From: Rhodospirillales bacterium | GTDB lineage: Bacteria > Pseudomonadota > Alphaproteobacteria > Dongiales > Dongiaceae | Length of the DNA stretch: 64,000 bases | Assembly (NCBI GenBank): GCA_009885795.1 | Contig: VFKA01000040.1 | Coordinates: 1 to 64,000, forward strand | Direction of reading: 5' to 3' | Program-made: the position numbers and the translations under genes | Notes under the pieces: generated by a model | The model's database searches: none | What the model saw: only the letters and a program-made list of their open reading frames with translations | What the model was told of the DNA's origin: nothing | Part shown: in pieces, positions 30,197-39,556 of the stretch | Layout: each line of letters opens with the position of its first letter | Numbering within the stretch: the stretch's first letter is position 1

Positions 30197-31144
30197 TCAA
30201 AGGTTCAGGACACGCACGGGGCGAAGATCGCCGGCCTCGAAGCGAGCGATCGCCACCAGTTTGCCACCCGACATGGCGCAGACCAGCGTGCCGCTCTCCA
30301 ATTGGCCGATGCGTTCGCGGTCGCTCCGCCGGACGAGTCCGACCGGTTGACCGCTGCGCAGGCGGTTTGCCTCCGCGACGGTCAGGGCCAGTGCCGGGAT
30401 GTCGTCCAGCGCGGTCTCGACCGCCAGCAAATGCCCCGCGAGGTTTCCAGGGAAATCCCCGAGGGCGGCGGCACTATGCCCGAGCGCCTCCAAGGTTTCC
30501 AGGGAAATCGCAGCCTTTTCGGCAAAGGGTCCGACGCGGGTCCGGCGCAACCGGGCGACGTGCCCGACCGTGCCCAGCGCCACCGCCATGTCGCGGGCGA
30601 GCGAGCGCATATAGGCCCCCTTGCCGCACTCGCAGGCGAAATCCACGTCATCGGGGCCGGGCTCGCCCACCAGCTCCAGGCGGTCGATACGCACGAGCGA
30701 GGGCGCCAGCGTCACGGCTTCGTGCCGGCGGGCAAGGTCATAGGCCCTGGCGCCATCGACCTTGCGGGCGGAATAGTTGGGCGGAACCTGCTCGATCGAG
30801 CCGGTGAACCGGGGAAGGATGGCGCGGATTTCCTCGGGTGTCGGCCGCTTGGCGCTTGTCGAGATCACCGCGCCTTGCGCGTCGTCGGTGTCCCGCGCCT
30901 CGCCCCAGCGCACGGTGAAGCGGTAGGATTTGCTTGAATCCACGAGATGGGAGACGGTCTTCGTGGCCTCGCCCAAGGCGATCGGGAGCACGCCCGTTGC
31001 CATGGGATCGAGTGTCCCGGCATGGCCGGCCTTGGCGGCGCCAAGCATGCGGCGCACACGGTTGACCACATGGCTCGAGGTCGGACCCGCCGGCTTGTCG
31101 ATGACGAGCCAGCCATGGATGGCGCTGCCCTTACGCCTTGCCAT
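30197..31144 (-). CDS. truB: tRNA pseudouridine(55) synthase TruB
   Basis: TruB makes pseudouridine 55 in the T-loop of tRNAs. The catalytic aspartate is in [23 protein letters not shown]; other motifs are [18 protein letters not shown] at the N-terminus, YKAT-like [17 protein letters not shown], and the C-terminal PUA-like region. The real ATG is at 31144 ([12 protein letters not shown]), overlapping rbfA by 14 bp. The longer open frame upstream re-reads rbfA. It has 315 residues. Confidence 0.96.
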   Translation of the reverse strand: MARRKGSAIHGWLVIDKPAGPTSSHVVNRVRRMLGAAKAGHAGTLDPMATGVLPIALGEATKTVSHLVDSSKSYRFTVRWGEARDTDDAQGAVISTSAKRPTPEEIRAILPRFTGSIEQVPPNYSARKVDGARAYDLARRHEAVTLAPSLVRIDRLELVGEPGPDDVDFACECGKGAYMRSLARDMAVALGTVGHVARLRRTRVGPFAEKAAISLETLEALGHSAAALGDFPGNLAGHLLAVETALDDIPALALTVAEANRLRSGQPVGLVRRSDRERIGQLESGTLVCAMSGGKLVAIARFEAGDLRPVRVLNL

Positions 31145-31541
31145 CGTCGGCCCCCGGGTCCGACCCTGGGTCCGACCGGCGCAGGAGCGTTTCGATGCGT
31201 CCCGCGGTCTCGAAGCTACGGTCGGGTTCGAAGCGCAGCTCGGGCGCGAAGCGCAGCTTGACCGCCGCCGCGACCTGCTGGCGCAGGAACGAACGGGCGC
31301 GGCGCAAGGCCGCCACCAACGTGGGCGCGTCGCCGTCGCCAAAGGGCGACACGAAGACGGTGGCGACCCGGAGATCGGGCGACATGCGCACTTCGCTCAC
31401 CGTGACGATGCGCCCGGCAAGCCCCGGATCGCGCAGATCCCCCTCCGCGAGAACACGCGAGAGCGCATGGCGGATTTCCTCGCCCACGCGCTGCTGGCGG
31501 GTCGATGGGGATTGGCCAAGCCGACCCTTGGTCCTACTCAC
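31131..31541 (-). CDS. rbfA: ribosome-binding factor A
   Basis: RbfA is a KH-fold maturation factor of the 30S subunit. The 136-residue protein begins VSRTKGRLGQSPSTRQQRVGEEIRHALSRVL and includes VTVSEVRMSPDLRVATVFVSPFG and LKLRFAPELRFEPDRSFE-type segments. The GTG at 31541 overlaps the stop of the preceding ImmA/IrrE-like gene by 4 bp (GTGA). Its translation is thus coupled to an accessory gene rather than to infB, which is the normal neighbour. Confidence 0.92.
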   Translation of the reverse strand: MSRTKGRLGQSPSTRQQRVGEEIRHALSRVLAEGDLRDPGLAGRIVTVSEVRMSPDLRVATVFVSPFGDGDAPTLVAALRRARSFLRQQVAAAVKLRFAPELRFEPDRSFETAGRIETLLRRSDPGSDPGADDGKA

Positions 31542-32848
31542 TCTTCCGATATCTCGGCGATCTGGTGATTTCTCACCTGGTGGCGGATCACCCAACTCGA
31601 CACGGCAAAGTCCTCGGCCAGTTCGTCAATCGAATCCGAGTCCAAGACCGGGCGGCTCACGGCGTCTCGAATGAGATGGGACGGGGCAAGAAACTCAGCA
31701 GCAAACGCCCGGCTCGCCTGCTGGCGTTCCGTCCGTACATCGGCGACGATCGAAGCGCGATCCAGTAACGCGGGCGCGAGGTAGCCGTAGACGGCTCGGC
31801 AAAACGCAAACCGCCGCGTCATGTCGAGCGGACTCCACGCCAGGACAAATCCCGGAGCTTCATCTTCACCAACACCGATGACGGCCTTCAGCCCATCGGC
31901 GGGGCTATCGACCGTCACAACGCAAGATCGATCCCCGGCGCCGTCAAACAATGCCACAACCTCCTCGATGGATCGCAGGCGCCGGCCATTCAATTCTAGT
32001 TTTGCTCGAAGCTTTCCCGCCGCGTCGTAGCCGTGGCTCCATGGCGAACCGACAATCGGTTGATGATCAAGCGTTCGGCGCAGATCGCGCAAATCCTCCA
32101 TGCGATGCTGCCAGCTATCAATAGCCGCAAGATTTTCGGTTACCCAGCCCGCGTTGACGCTAAAATCGGCGGGGCTCGATACGCCGCAGAGATCGCGCAA
32201 AGCCTGATCGGGCAGCCGTTCCGCGTAGCTTTCGAGCGCCCGCGCGTCGTCTGCTCCTACGTCGTATGGATCCAGACCAAGCGCCGCGGCGGCTCGACAG
32301 AACGAGCGTTCCTCGGGGTCGGCTTGGGACCGGCGAATCGTATCCCACTCGGCGACCAGGCCCGTTTGCGCCGCCTCATGCCTCGGCAGCCTTCCTATAA
32401 CGGCCTCGATGAACGCCGCCAGTTCGTCCTCGATGGCCGCAAGGGGCACTGTCGCATCGCCCGATTCCATGAATTCGATTTGCGCCGCCCCAATCGTCCA
32501 GCGCCGCCATTCAAGCTTGGCTCCCTCTCCTCGAGGGATCAAGCGCAGACTCGGCAGGGCGTAGCCGTCGCGAGCAAACCGCAGATCGTGCCGCCGTTGG
32601 AAGTCGGGGCGCGGGGTATCGCCTTCGCATTCCGCCGACAAAAACCACCAATTCTCCGCCAACCATTCCGCTAGGGGGAAAAGCGGCACATAGATGTCTT
32701 CTCTCGTGACACGGGACCGCTTGTCGAAAACCCGCGTCACGCACTGCCCGTCCACGAGAATACGAAGCCGCGCGAAGGTGGCGCCAAGCGCCTCGTCGGC
32801 GATCCCATCTCCGGGCAGCGGATCAAAATCGAGCTTGAATGTCGCCAT
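31538..32848 (-). CDS. ImmA/IrrE-like domain protein lacking the HExxH zinc motif
   Basis: This 436-residue protein has three parts. The N-terminal region is W-rich (FPLAEWLAENWWFLSAECEG) and of no family I can name. The middle is helical, with many acidic and Arg residues. The C-terminal 120 residues follow the ImmA/IrrE peptidase layout. In a normal member the helix reads RRFTLAHELGH; here it is RRFAFCRAVYGYL, so both zinc histidines and the catalytic glutamate are gone, while the downstream ERQQASRAFAAEFLAP helix is intact. A C-terminal helix-turn-helix-like piece follows (DELAEDFAVSSWVIRHQVRNH). It is probably a non-catalytic binding protein or repressor. It starts 3 bp after the small gene 32852-33202 and overlaps rbfA by 4 bp. 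Confidence 0.75.
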   Translation of the reverse strand: MATFKLDFDPLPGDGIADEALGATFARLRILVDGQCVTRVFDKRSRVTREDIYVPLFPLAEWLAENWWFLSAECEGDTPRPDFQRRHDLRFARDGYALPSLRLIPRGEGAKLEWRRWTIGAAQIEFMESGDATVPLAAIEDELAAFIEAVIGRLPRHEAAQTGLVAEWDTIRRSQADPEERSFCRAAAALGLDPYDVGADDARALESYAERLPDQALRDLCGVSSPADFSVNAGWVTENLAAIDSWQHRMEDLRDLRRTLDHQPIVGSPWSHGYDAAGKLRAKLELNGRRLRSIEEVVALFDGAGDRSCVVTVDSPADGLKAVIGVGEDEAPGFVLAWSPLDMTRRFAFCRAVYGYLAPALLDRASIVADVRTERQQASRAFAAEFLAPSHLIRDAVSRPVLDSDSIDELAEDFAVSSWVIRHQVRNHQIAEISEE

Positions 32849-32851
32849 GGC

Positions 32852-33202
32852 CTACACACCTCGCGGCGCTTCGTCCGCCTCGATCGGCCACCCCTTGTAT
32901 TCGCCTTGACCTCGGTTGACGAGGCGACCCTCAAACACAGTATCGCTCTCGCGATGCCATACGTAACGAGGGAACCCTCCTTCCCACGCGGCGGTTCGGC
33001 CGGCGCGGATAGCGTCTCGTACCCACAAGGTCGCGCGGTCAAAGCCGCTCTCGTCTTCGATCGGACATATCGAGGCATCGGGACGAGGACGGGCCGGACC
33101 CGCCGGCGACGGACCCGTCTTGTGTTCCGGACTGCCCACATAGCGAACTCGCCGGATCACGGCATCGATGTCCAGGTCGGGCGGCGCCGGAACCAGCGTC
33201 AT
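32852..33202 (-). CDS. small conserved protein of unknown function, partner of the ImmA/IrrE-like gene
   Basis: The product is about 116 residues long and soluble. Conserved-looking blocks are RRVRYVGSPEHK, RPRPDASICP, and GGFPRYVWHRESDTVFEGRLVNRGQGEYKGWPIEADE. I recognise this as a recurrent type of hypothetical protein but cannot attach a function. His, Asp and Cys residues in the HK...RPDASICP part could form a metal or active site. ATG 33202 is preferred; ATG 33235 would add 11 basic residues. It lies 62 bp after the infB stop and 3 bp before the ImmA/IrrE-like gene, so the two form one cassette inside the operon. Confidence 0.65.
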   Translation of the reverse strand: MTLVPAPPDLDIDAVIRRVRYVGSPEHKTGPSPAGPARPRPDASICPIEDESGFDRATLWVRDAIRAGRTAAWEGGFPRYVWHRESDTVFEGRLVNRGQGEYKGWPIEADEAPRGV

Positions 33203-33264
33203 CCGGGACTTGCGTCGACGGGTTGGGCGGCGCATGCCCAGGCGATCGGCGGACCGGCCGTCCG

Positions 33265-35748
33265 TCAAGCCAGCACGCGCGCGACCTGCTCCAATTCGAA
33301 GCATTCGATCACGTCGCCCGGCTGGATGTCCTGGTAATTCTCGAAGGCCATGCCGCATTCATAGCCTTCCTTCACGTCGCGGACCTCGTCCTTGAACCGC
33401 TTCAAGGTGCGCAACGACCCCTCGTGAATGACGACGTTGTCGCGGAGCAACCGCACCTTGGCGCCGCGCTTGACCTGCCCCTCGGTCACCATGCAGCCGG
33501 CGACGCGGCCGACCTTGGTGATGGTGAAGACCTCGCGAATGGCGGCGTTACCGAGGAATTTCTCGCGCAGGATCGGTTTCAGCATACCCGACAGAATGGC
33601 CTTCATGTCGTCGACGACATTGTAGATGATCGAGTAATAGCGGATGTCGACGCCATCGCGCTTGGCCATCTCGCGCGCCTGGGGATTGGCGCGGACGTTG
33701 AAGCCGATGATGATGGCGCTCGATGCGCGGGCCAGCGTCACATCCGATTCGTTGATGCCGCCGACGCCGGCATGGAGCACGCGCATGGCCGCTTCCTCGT
33801 CGCCGAGGCGCGACAGCGAATCGCCGATCGCCTCGAGCGAACCTTGCACGTCGGACTTCAACACGACCGCGACTTCCTTGGCCTCGCCGGCCGCCATCTT
33901 GGAGAACTGCTGCTCCATCGTGCCGCGCACGGCCGCCGCGGCGTCGCGCTCGCGCTCGCGCGAGCGGCGGAATTCCGTGATCTCGCGGGCGCGGCTCTCG
34001 CTTTCGACGACGACGAAATCGTCGCCGGCCAAGGGTATCGCCTGAAGGCCGACGATTTCGGCGGGCGTGCCGGGACCCACCGCGGTAATCGCGCCGCCGC
34101 GGTCGTCCAGCATCGCGCGCACGCGCCCCCATTCCTTGCCGCACACGAGGTTGTCGCCGACATTGAGGGTGCCGCGCTGCACAAGAAGCGTCGCCACGAC
34201 GCCGCGCCCGCGATCGAGGCGCGCCTCGATGACGCGCCCGCTGGCCGGGCGGTTCGGATTGGCCCGAAGGTCGAGAATCTCGGCCTGCAGCAGAATGATC
34301 TCTTCCAGCTTTTCGATGTTCTGCCTGGTCTTGGCCGAGACCTCGACATCGAGAACGTCGCCGCCCATCGCCTCGACGACCAGCCCGTGCTGCAGCATTT
34401 CCTGGCGCACGCGCTCGGGCTTCGCGTCCGGTTTGTCGACCTTGTTGATGGCGACGATGATCGGCGCGCCAGCCGCCTTGGCGTGATTGATGGCTTCCAC
34501 CGTCTGCGGCATGATGCCGTCATCGGCGGCGACAACCAGGACGATGATATCGGTCACGTTGGCGCCGCGCGCGCGCATCTGCGAAAACGCGGCGTGTCCC
34601 GGCGTGTCGATGAAGGTGATCCGCTGCCCGCTCGGCCGGGTTACCTGATAGGCGCCGATATGCTGGGTGATGCCGCCGGCTTCGTGGCCGGCCACGTCGG
34701 TCTGGCGTATGGCGTCGAGCAACGAGGTCTTGCCATGGTCGACGTGGCCCATGACGGTGACCACCGGGGGCCGGGGCGAGAGCGTCGCCGGGTCGTCCGT
34801 ATCGCCCGCCAGGCCCATCTCGACATCGGCGGCCGACACGCGGCGCACGCGGTGCCCGAACTCGATGACGACCAGCTCGGCCGTTTCCGGGTCGAGCGAC
34901 TGGTTGACGTTGGCCATGATCCCGGCTTTCATCAGCGACTTGATCACGTCGGCGCCGCGTACCGCCATGCGATTGGCGAGCTCCTGAACCGTGATCGATT
35001 CGGGCACCACCACGTCGCGGATGACTTTCTGGCCCTCGCTGCGCAGCTCCTGGGCGCGCTGCTTTTCCTTCTCGCGCGCCCGGCGCACGGATGCGAGCGA
35101 ACGCATGCGCTCTTCATCGGCATCGCCAAGGGCCTGGGTGACGGTGATCTTGCCGGCCCGCCGGCGCGGTTCGCCGCGCCGGGCGATCGAGATCGGCTTG
35201 GCGAGCGTGGTCTTGCCCGGCCGGCGCCTTGTGGGAGCTTCCTCTTCCTCCTCGGCCTCGACCTTGGGCAGGGCCCTGGCGGCCCGCGCCACGGCCGCCT
35301 CGACATCCGTCGGCGGTGCCGATTGGGAAGCAGCGGCCGCCTCGGCCGCCCGTTCCTCGGCGAGGTCGACGCCGCGCAGGAGCGCATCGGCTTCGGTGAC
35401 GCGGCGCAGTTCATCGTCGCGACGAGCCTCCTCGAGCGCTTTCAACCTTGTCGCGCGCTCGCCGACCGTTAGATGGTCGATCGCATCGGCGCCAAGCATC
35501 GGCGTGCCTTCGACCGCCTTGGCCGCTTCGGCGCCGGCCACGACCTCGGTCATGCCCCCGCCCGCGCCTAGCGCGAAGGTACGCTTCTTCTTGACCTCGA
35601 CCTGGACGGTCTTGGTGCGGCCATGGGGGAAGCTTTGGCGGACCTGCCCGGCCTCGACGGTCTTCTTGATTTCGAGCCGTCCCGGCCGCGACAATCTCAG
35701 CGACTTGCGCTCGCCACCTTCCGGCACTTCTTTTTGCTGCTCGGTCAT
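33265..35748 (-). CDS. infB: translation initiation factor IF-2
   Basis: IF-2 is the GTPase that places initiator tRNA on the 30S subunit. The 827 residues comprise a charged N-terminal region (about 1-230), the IF2_N motif [21 protein letters not shown], and the G domain with G1 [19 protein letters not shown] and NKVDK. The C-terminal domains end in [20 protein letters not shown] 35748 is preceded by AGGAC and overlaps the stop of the ylxR-type gene (ATGA). A GTG 12 codons upstream is unlikely. Confidence 0.97.
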   Translation of the reverse strand: MTEQQKEVPEGGERKSLRLSRPGRLEIKKTVEAGQVRQSFPHGRTKTVQVEVKKKRTFALGAGGGMTEVVAGAEAAKAVEGTPMLGADAIDHLTVGERATRLKALEEARRDDELRRVTEADALLRGVDLAEERAAEAAAASQSAPPTDVEAAVARAARALPKVEAEEEEEAPTRRRPGKTTLAKPISIARRGEPRRRAGKITVTQALGDADEERMRSLASVRRAREKEKQRAQELRSEGQKVIRDVVVPESITVQELANRMAVRGADVIKSLMKAGIMANVNQSLDPETAELVVIEFGHRVRRVSAADVEMGLAGDTDDPATLSPRPPVVTVMGHVDHGKTSLLDAIRQTDVAGHEAGGITQHIGAYQVTRPSGQRITFIDTPGHAAFSQMRARGANVTDIIVLVVAADDGIMPQTVEAINHAKAAGAPIIVAINKVDKPDAKPERVRQEMLQHGLVVEAMGGDVLDVEVSAKTRQNIEKLEEIILLQAEILDLRANPNRPASGRVIEARLDRGRGVVATLLVQRGTLNVGDNLVCGKEWGRVRAMLDDRGGAITAVGPGTPAEIVGLQAIPLAGDDFVVVESESRAREITEFRRSRERERDAAAAVRGTMEQQFSKMAAGEAKEVAVVLKSDVQGSLEAIGDSLSRLGDEEAAMRVLHAGVGGINESDVTLARASSAIIIGFNVRANPQAREMAKRDGVDIRYYSIIYNVVDDMKAILSGMLKPILREKFLGNAAIREVFTITKVGRVAGCMVTEGQVKRGAKVRLLRDNVVIHEGSLRTLKRFKDEVRDVKEGYECGMAFENYQDIQPGDVIECFELEQVARVLA

Positions 35749-36407
35749 TGTCCTGTTCGTTCCTTGCCGGCGTCCCAGCGCCACTCAGCCATCCGCCGCC
35801 ATTCGACAGCCAATCGTTCCGCCATGCGCCCGCGCGCCACGGCGCCATGGACGACGTGCTCGCGGCCAAGCGCGGATGATAGCGCCGAGGCTTCGAACCC
35901 GTCGATGATCACGATGTCCGGGGACAGCTTTCCGAGCTTTCGCCGCCCTTCCGCGGAGGCATCGCTGGCTTGGACCAACACGCCGGCGCCCCCGGCGCGG
36001 ATCATGGCGCGAACCTGCTCGAATCCCAGCACGACATCGCCCGAGCGGCGGGCCAGTCCCAAGGCGTCGAGAACGCGACGCGACAACGCTTCGCCGATCC
36101 GCTCGCCGAGATCGGGCGCCACCGCGACCGCGCACCGGGCGGCCTTGCGGAAGAGGCCGCGGGCAACCGCCTGGTCGAACAGCCGGCGCGAGGGAACGAG
36201 CCACAATCCGCGCCCCGGCAGGCGGCCGGCCAGATCGGGCGTCAGCTGGCCGTCGGGCGCGACGACGAATCGGAGCATCGCTTCCTTGGCCCGCGACGAG
36301 CGCGTAACGACACAGCGCCGTCGAGGATCGACGCCTGGCGCGCGCGCCGGTCCCGATTCGAGAGCCGGCACCCCGGACATTGCCGCGGTCGTTGCGATCG
36401 TCTGCAT
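35745..36407 (-). CDS. YlxR-like RNA-binding protein fused to an L7Ae-like domain
   Basis: This gene sits between nusA and infB. The N-terminal half is the YlxR/DUF448 fold ([21 protein letters not shown] ... [19 protein letters not shown]). The C-terminal half resembles ribosomal L7Ae-type RNA-binding domains ([41 protein letters not shown]). The fusion is typical for alphaproteobacteria and suggests binding of structured RNA. The start is uncertain among ATG 36407, ATG 36380 and TTG 36422. It has about 220 residues, and its stop overlaps infB by 4 bp. Confidence 0.9.
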   Translation of the reverse strand: MQTIATTAAMSGVPALESGPARAPGVDPRRRCVVTRSSRAKEAMLRFVVAPDGQLTPDLAGRLPGRGLWLVPSRRLFDQAVARGLFRKAARCAVAVAPDLGERIGEALSRRVLDALGLARRSGDVVLGFEQVRAMIRAGGAGVLVQASDASAEGRRKLGKLSPDIVIIDGFEASALSSALGREHVVHGAVARGRMAERLAVEWRRMAEWRWDAGKERTGQ

Positions 36408-36431
36408 GCCTACCCGATTCAATTCCCGTTC

Positions 36432-37982
36432 CTAGGCCTCGGCGGCGCCATCGCCCGGCGCCGGTTCATTCGCGAACCAGTGCGCGCGCGCCGCCATGAT
36501 GATGGCGTTGGCGTCGTTCTCGGCAAGCGAGAAATCCTTGAGAATGCCTTCGGCGCGATCGGTCAGCTCGTCGGAGGCAAGATCGGCAAGATCGTCGATG
36601 GTCTTCACGCCCTTCTCGCCCAGCGCCACCAGCATCGCCGGCGTCAGGCCGGGAACGGCCGCGACTTCGTCGCTGACGCCAAGCTCGCGGCGCTTCTCGC
36701 CCAGTTTTTCGTCGCGCTCCTGCAGAAAGACGCGGGCGCGGTCGCGCAACTCGCGCGCTACGTCCTCGTCGAAACCCTCGATCTCCGCCAATTCCTCCAG
36801 CGGCACGAAGGCGACCTCCTCGACCTTGGTGAAGCCCTCGGTGACGAGGAGATGGGCGATCACGTCATCGACGTCGAGCGCCTCGATGAACGTGCTGGTA
36901 CGGGACCGGACCTCCTCGGTGCGGCGATCGGATTCCTCCGCCTCGGTCAGGATGTCGATGTTCCAGCCCGTGAGCATGGAGGCGAGCCGCACGTTCTGCC
37001 CGCGCCGGCCGATGGCGAGGCTCAACTGATCGTCGGGCACGACCACGTCGATGCGGTGCGCGTCTTCGTCCAGCACGACCTTGGTCACCTCGGCCGGCGC
37101 CAGCGCGTTGACGACGAAGGTGGCCGTATCGGGCGACCAGGGAATGATATCGATCTTTTCGCCCTGCAATTCGCCGACCACCGCCTGCACGCGGCTGCCG
37201 CGCATGCCGACGCAGGCCCCCACCGGATCGATCGAGCTGTCGTTGGAGATGACGGCGATCTTGGCGCGGCTGCCGGGGTCGCGGGCGACGGACTTGATTT
37301 CGATGATGCTGTCGTAGATTTCCGGCACTTCCTGGGCGAAGAGCTTGGCCATGAACTGCGGATGCGTGCGCGACAGGAAGATCTGGGGCCCGCGCGATTC
37401 TTCGCGCACGTCGACGATGTAGGAGCGCACCCGGTCGCCGACGCGAAACGTCTCGCGCGGCAGCAATTCGTCCCGGCGCAGCATCCCTTCGGCGCGCCCG
37501 AGATCGACGGTGACGTTGCCGAACTCGACGCGCTTGACGAGGCCGTTCACGATCTCGCCCTTGCGGTCCTTGTACTCCTCGAATTGGCGTTTGCGCTCGG
37601 CTTCGCGCACGCGCTGGACGATGACCTGCTTGGCGGTCTGCGCCGCGATGCGGCCGAAATCGATGGGCGGCAGGTCTTCGACCACGAACTCGCCCAGCGC
37701 CATCGGCGGTTTGTAGCGCAGGGCTTCGGCGAGCGGGATCTGCGTCGCCTCGTTCTCGACTGGGTCGGCTATTTGACGGAAACGCTGCAAGCGGATCTCG
37801 CCCGATTTGCGGTCGATGACGGCGCGGATGTCGTGCTCATGGCCGTACTTCGAACGGCCGGCTTTTTGAATCGCCTGCTCCATCGCCTCCAGCACCTCGT
37901 CGCGCTCGATGCCCTTTTCCCGGGCGACGGCGTCGGCGACTTGCAACAATTCGTGCCGGGTGACTGTTAGAATCGCTTCCAT
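36432..37982 (-). CDS. nusA: transcription termination/antitermination protein NusA
   Basis: NusA is an RNA-polymerase-binding factor of 516 residues. It has the N-terminal domain (about 1-125), then S1 (VEFGNVTVDLGRAEGMLRRDELLPRETFRVGDRVR). KH domains follow (DPGSRAKIAVISNDSSIDPVGACVGMRGSRVQAV and SLAIGRRGQNVRLASMLTGW). The C-terminal helix-hairpin-helix acidic repeats (AAVPGLTPAMLVALGEKGVKTIDDLADL) are those expected in this class. The order rimP-nusA-ylxR-infB is standard. Confidence 0.98.
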   Translation of the reverse strand: MEAILTVTRHELLQVADAVAREKGIERDEVLEAMEQAIQKAGRSKYGHEHDIRAVIDRKSGEIRLQRFRQIADPVENEATQIPLAEALRYKPPMALGEFVVEDLPPIDFGRIAAQTAKQVIVQRVREAERKRQFEEYKDRKGEIVNGLVKRVEFGNVTVDLGRAEGMLRRDELLPRETFRVGDRVRSYIVDVREESRGPQIFLSRTHPQFMAKLFAQEVPEIYDSIIEIKSVARDPGSRAKIAVISNDSSIDPVGACVGMRGSRVQAVVGELQGEKIDIIPWSPDTATFVVNALAPAEVTKVVLDEDAHRIDVVVPDDQLSLAIGRRGQNVRLASMLTGWNIDILTEAEESDRRTEEVRSRTSTFIEALDVDDVIAHLLVTEGFTKVEEVAFVPLEELAEIEGFDEDVARELRDRARVFLQERDEKLGEKRRELGVSDEVAAVPGLTPAMLVALGEKGVKTIDDLADLASDELTDRAEGILKDFSLAENDANAIIMAARAHWFANEPAPGDGAAEA

Positions 37983-38007
37983 GGAATCCTCTGGTTCTCT
38001 TCTTTTT

Positions 38008-38511
38008 CTAACGAGCGGCCGGCTTGCCCGCGATGAGCTCGTCGGTCAGCACCAGCTTGGCGCGCAGAATTTCGGCTAGCGGCACCGCGGCTTCGCCTTC
38101 GGGCGTCGCGATCCGCACGCGGTCGCCGTCGAGGCCGACGAGACGCCCACGAAATCGCCGGCGGCCCTCGACCGGCGCTTTCGTCTCCAGCTTGGCCTCG
38201 TGGCCGGCGAAACGCTCATAGTCGCCGGCCCGCGTCAGCGGCCGGTCGATGCCGGGGGAACTGACCTCGAGCGCATAGGCGCCGGCAATCGGATCCTCGA
38301 CATCGAGCAGCGCCGAGAGCGCCTGGCTCACCGCCCGGCAATCCTCGACCGCCAGCGCCCTGGCGTCGGCGCGCTCGATCATGACCTGCAGGGCCGTACG
38401 GTGGCTGCCGCCCGAGAGCAGCACGCGCACCACGCGGTAACCCATCGCCTCGACGGTGGGTGCGATCGACGTTTCGATGTCCGCGGCCTTGTCCACGTCT
38501 TTGGTGCCCAT
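38008..38511 (-). CDS. rimP: ribosome maturation factor RimP
   Basis: RimP assists early assembly of the 30S subunit. The 167 residues include ALQVMIERADARALAVEDCRAVSQALSALLDVEDPIAGAYALEVSSPGIDRPLTRAGDYERFAGHEAKL, the family core, and a C-terminal SH3-like domain. It heads the nusA-infB operon. A terminator-like hairpin lies 48 bases upstream of the ATG inside a probable leader. Confidence 0.96.
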   Translation of the reverse strand: MGTKDVDKAADIETSIAPTVEAMGYRVVRVLLSGGSHRTALQVMIERADARALAVEDCRAVSQALSALLDVEDPIAGAYALEVSSPGIDRPLTRAGDYERFAGHEAKLETKAPVEGRRRFRGRLVGLDGDRVRIATPEGEAAVPLAEILRAKLVLTDELIAGKPAAR

Positions 38512-38558
38512 GGTTCTTGAAAAACGATCAGGCCAAGAGTTCCGGCTTCCGGTTCAAC

Positions 38559-38584
38559 AAAAAAGGCGGGCCGTTGGCCCACCC
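38559..38584 (-). terminator. Rho-independent terminator/attenuator upstream of rimP
   Basis: The minus-strand RNA has GGUGGGCC-AAC-GGCCCGCC (8-bp stem with one G-U pair) followed by UUUUUU. It is either the terminator of the methyltransferase-like gene ending at 38690 or an attenuator. The best promoter lies upstream of it (38626-38655), and I see none between it and rimP. An AAGGCGGG at 38596-38603 (minus) could also pair with the 3' arm CCCGCCTT. Confidence 0.7.
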
Positions 38585-38625
38585 TTTTTCAAGTCCCCGC
38601 CTTCATGGACGAGGTTGGTTGCTGG

Positions 38626-38655
38626 GATATAAGGGCGAAAGCCGGATTTTCGCAA
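38626..38655 (-). promoter_or_regulatory. probable promoter of the rimP-nusA-infB operon
   Basis: Minus strand: -35 TTGCGA (38650-38655), 18-base spacer, -10 TATATC (38626-38631). Transcription would start near 38619 and give a leader of about 108 bases containing the hairpin at 38559-38584. Confidence 0.5.
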
Positions 38656-38689
38656 GGGTTTTCTGGCCTTCCGGCGGGCGGGAGCGGAC

Positions 38690-39481
38690 TTATCGAGGCC
38701 GTGGCGTGGGCGGAGCCTGCCAGCCGCCCCTTCGGATCGCCGCGTTCGCGGTCGCGTCTCGCTCGATGCCGAGAAATTCGTCCGTCGTTCGAAGCCGCAG
38801 CAAGTGGCGGAAATGAAGCCGGAAGAAGCGGAACGCCGCCGCATGATCGTGGCCGAGACTCGTCCATTGCTCCACGAGCGGGTCGTGTTCGGTTTTCGCG
38901 GTCCGCGGGGAGGGCGGTCGCGGGGGCGCGGCACGGCGCAGCAATTCCTTGGGCGGAACCGTCCGCCGGATCAGCCCGCATCCGAAATCCGTATCGATCG
39001 TGTAATAGTCGAGCGGCGAGTACTTGATGACGAAATCGAGATAGGCCTTGTAGGTCAGGCCGCACCAAAGACCCCTGTGAAATTCCGGCGTGACCTGATC
39101 TTCGCCGGTCGGAAGGCAATCGTGCACGATCATCGCGCCGCCCTCCGCCAGCAGATAGTAGCCGGCCGCCAGATCGCGAACGGAGGCCTCGTAGCTATGC
39201 CAGGGATCGACGAGGATGACGTCGTAGCGCAGGCGCCGTTCGTCGATCCGCCGGATGCAATCGGCGATATCGATACCGTCACTCTGGAAATCGACCGGCA
39301 GGCCGTCCTCGGGCGGCCGCAGGCAGAGGTAGGATAGCCGATGACAGGTGGTGAACTGGCCGCGGTCGATCTCGGAATATTGTCCGCCGGTCGTCAACGC
39401 GCCGAATTCCAGGTATCGGCGCCAGCCGTTGAGCGCGCCCAGCGTGTTCACGACGTCGGCCTTGGTCCAGGATTTCGACAT
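38690..39481 (-). CDS. class I SAM methyltransferase-like protein
   Basis: This 263-residue protein has a Methyltransf_24-like central region: YLEFGALTTGGQYSEI at the motif I position, and DVILVDPWHSYEASVRDLAAGYYLLAEGGAMIVHDC as the acidic loop and strand 5. The motif I glycines are atypical, so SAM binding is inferred. The C-terminal 70 residues are proline- and Arg-rich. ATG 39481 (MSKSWTKADVV) is used. It lies in a three-gene accessory group between trmB and rimP; the substrate is unknown. Confidence 0.75.
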   Translation of the reverse strand: MSKSWTKADVVNTLGALNGWRRYLEFGALTTGGQYSEIDRGQFTTCHRLSYLCLRPPEDGLPVDFQSDGIDIADCIRRIDERRLRYDVILVDPWHSYEASVRDLAAGYYLLAEGGAMIVHDCLPTGEDQVTPEFHRGLWCGLTYKAYLDFVIKYSPLDYYTIDTDFGCGLIRRTVPPKELLRRAAPPRPPSPRTAKTEHDPLVEQWTSLGHDHAAAFRFFRLHFRHLLRLRTTDEFLGIERDATANAAIRRGGWQAPPTPRPR

Positions 39482-39556
39482 GGTCCGACATTTCCCACCT
39501 CGCCCCGGCATTTCAAGTCTGTTGTTTCCAGGCTGACTCGGAAGTCGCCAATGCGG

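Noticed and set aside
38700-39030. Plus-strand open frame opposite the methyltransferase-like gene
   Set aside because: No recognisable motifs, and the minus-strand gene on the same DNA has a coherent domain pattern.
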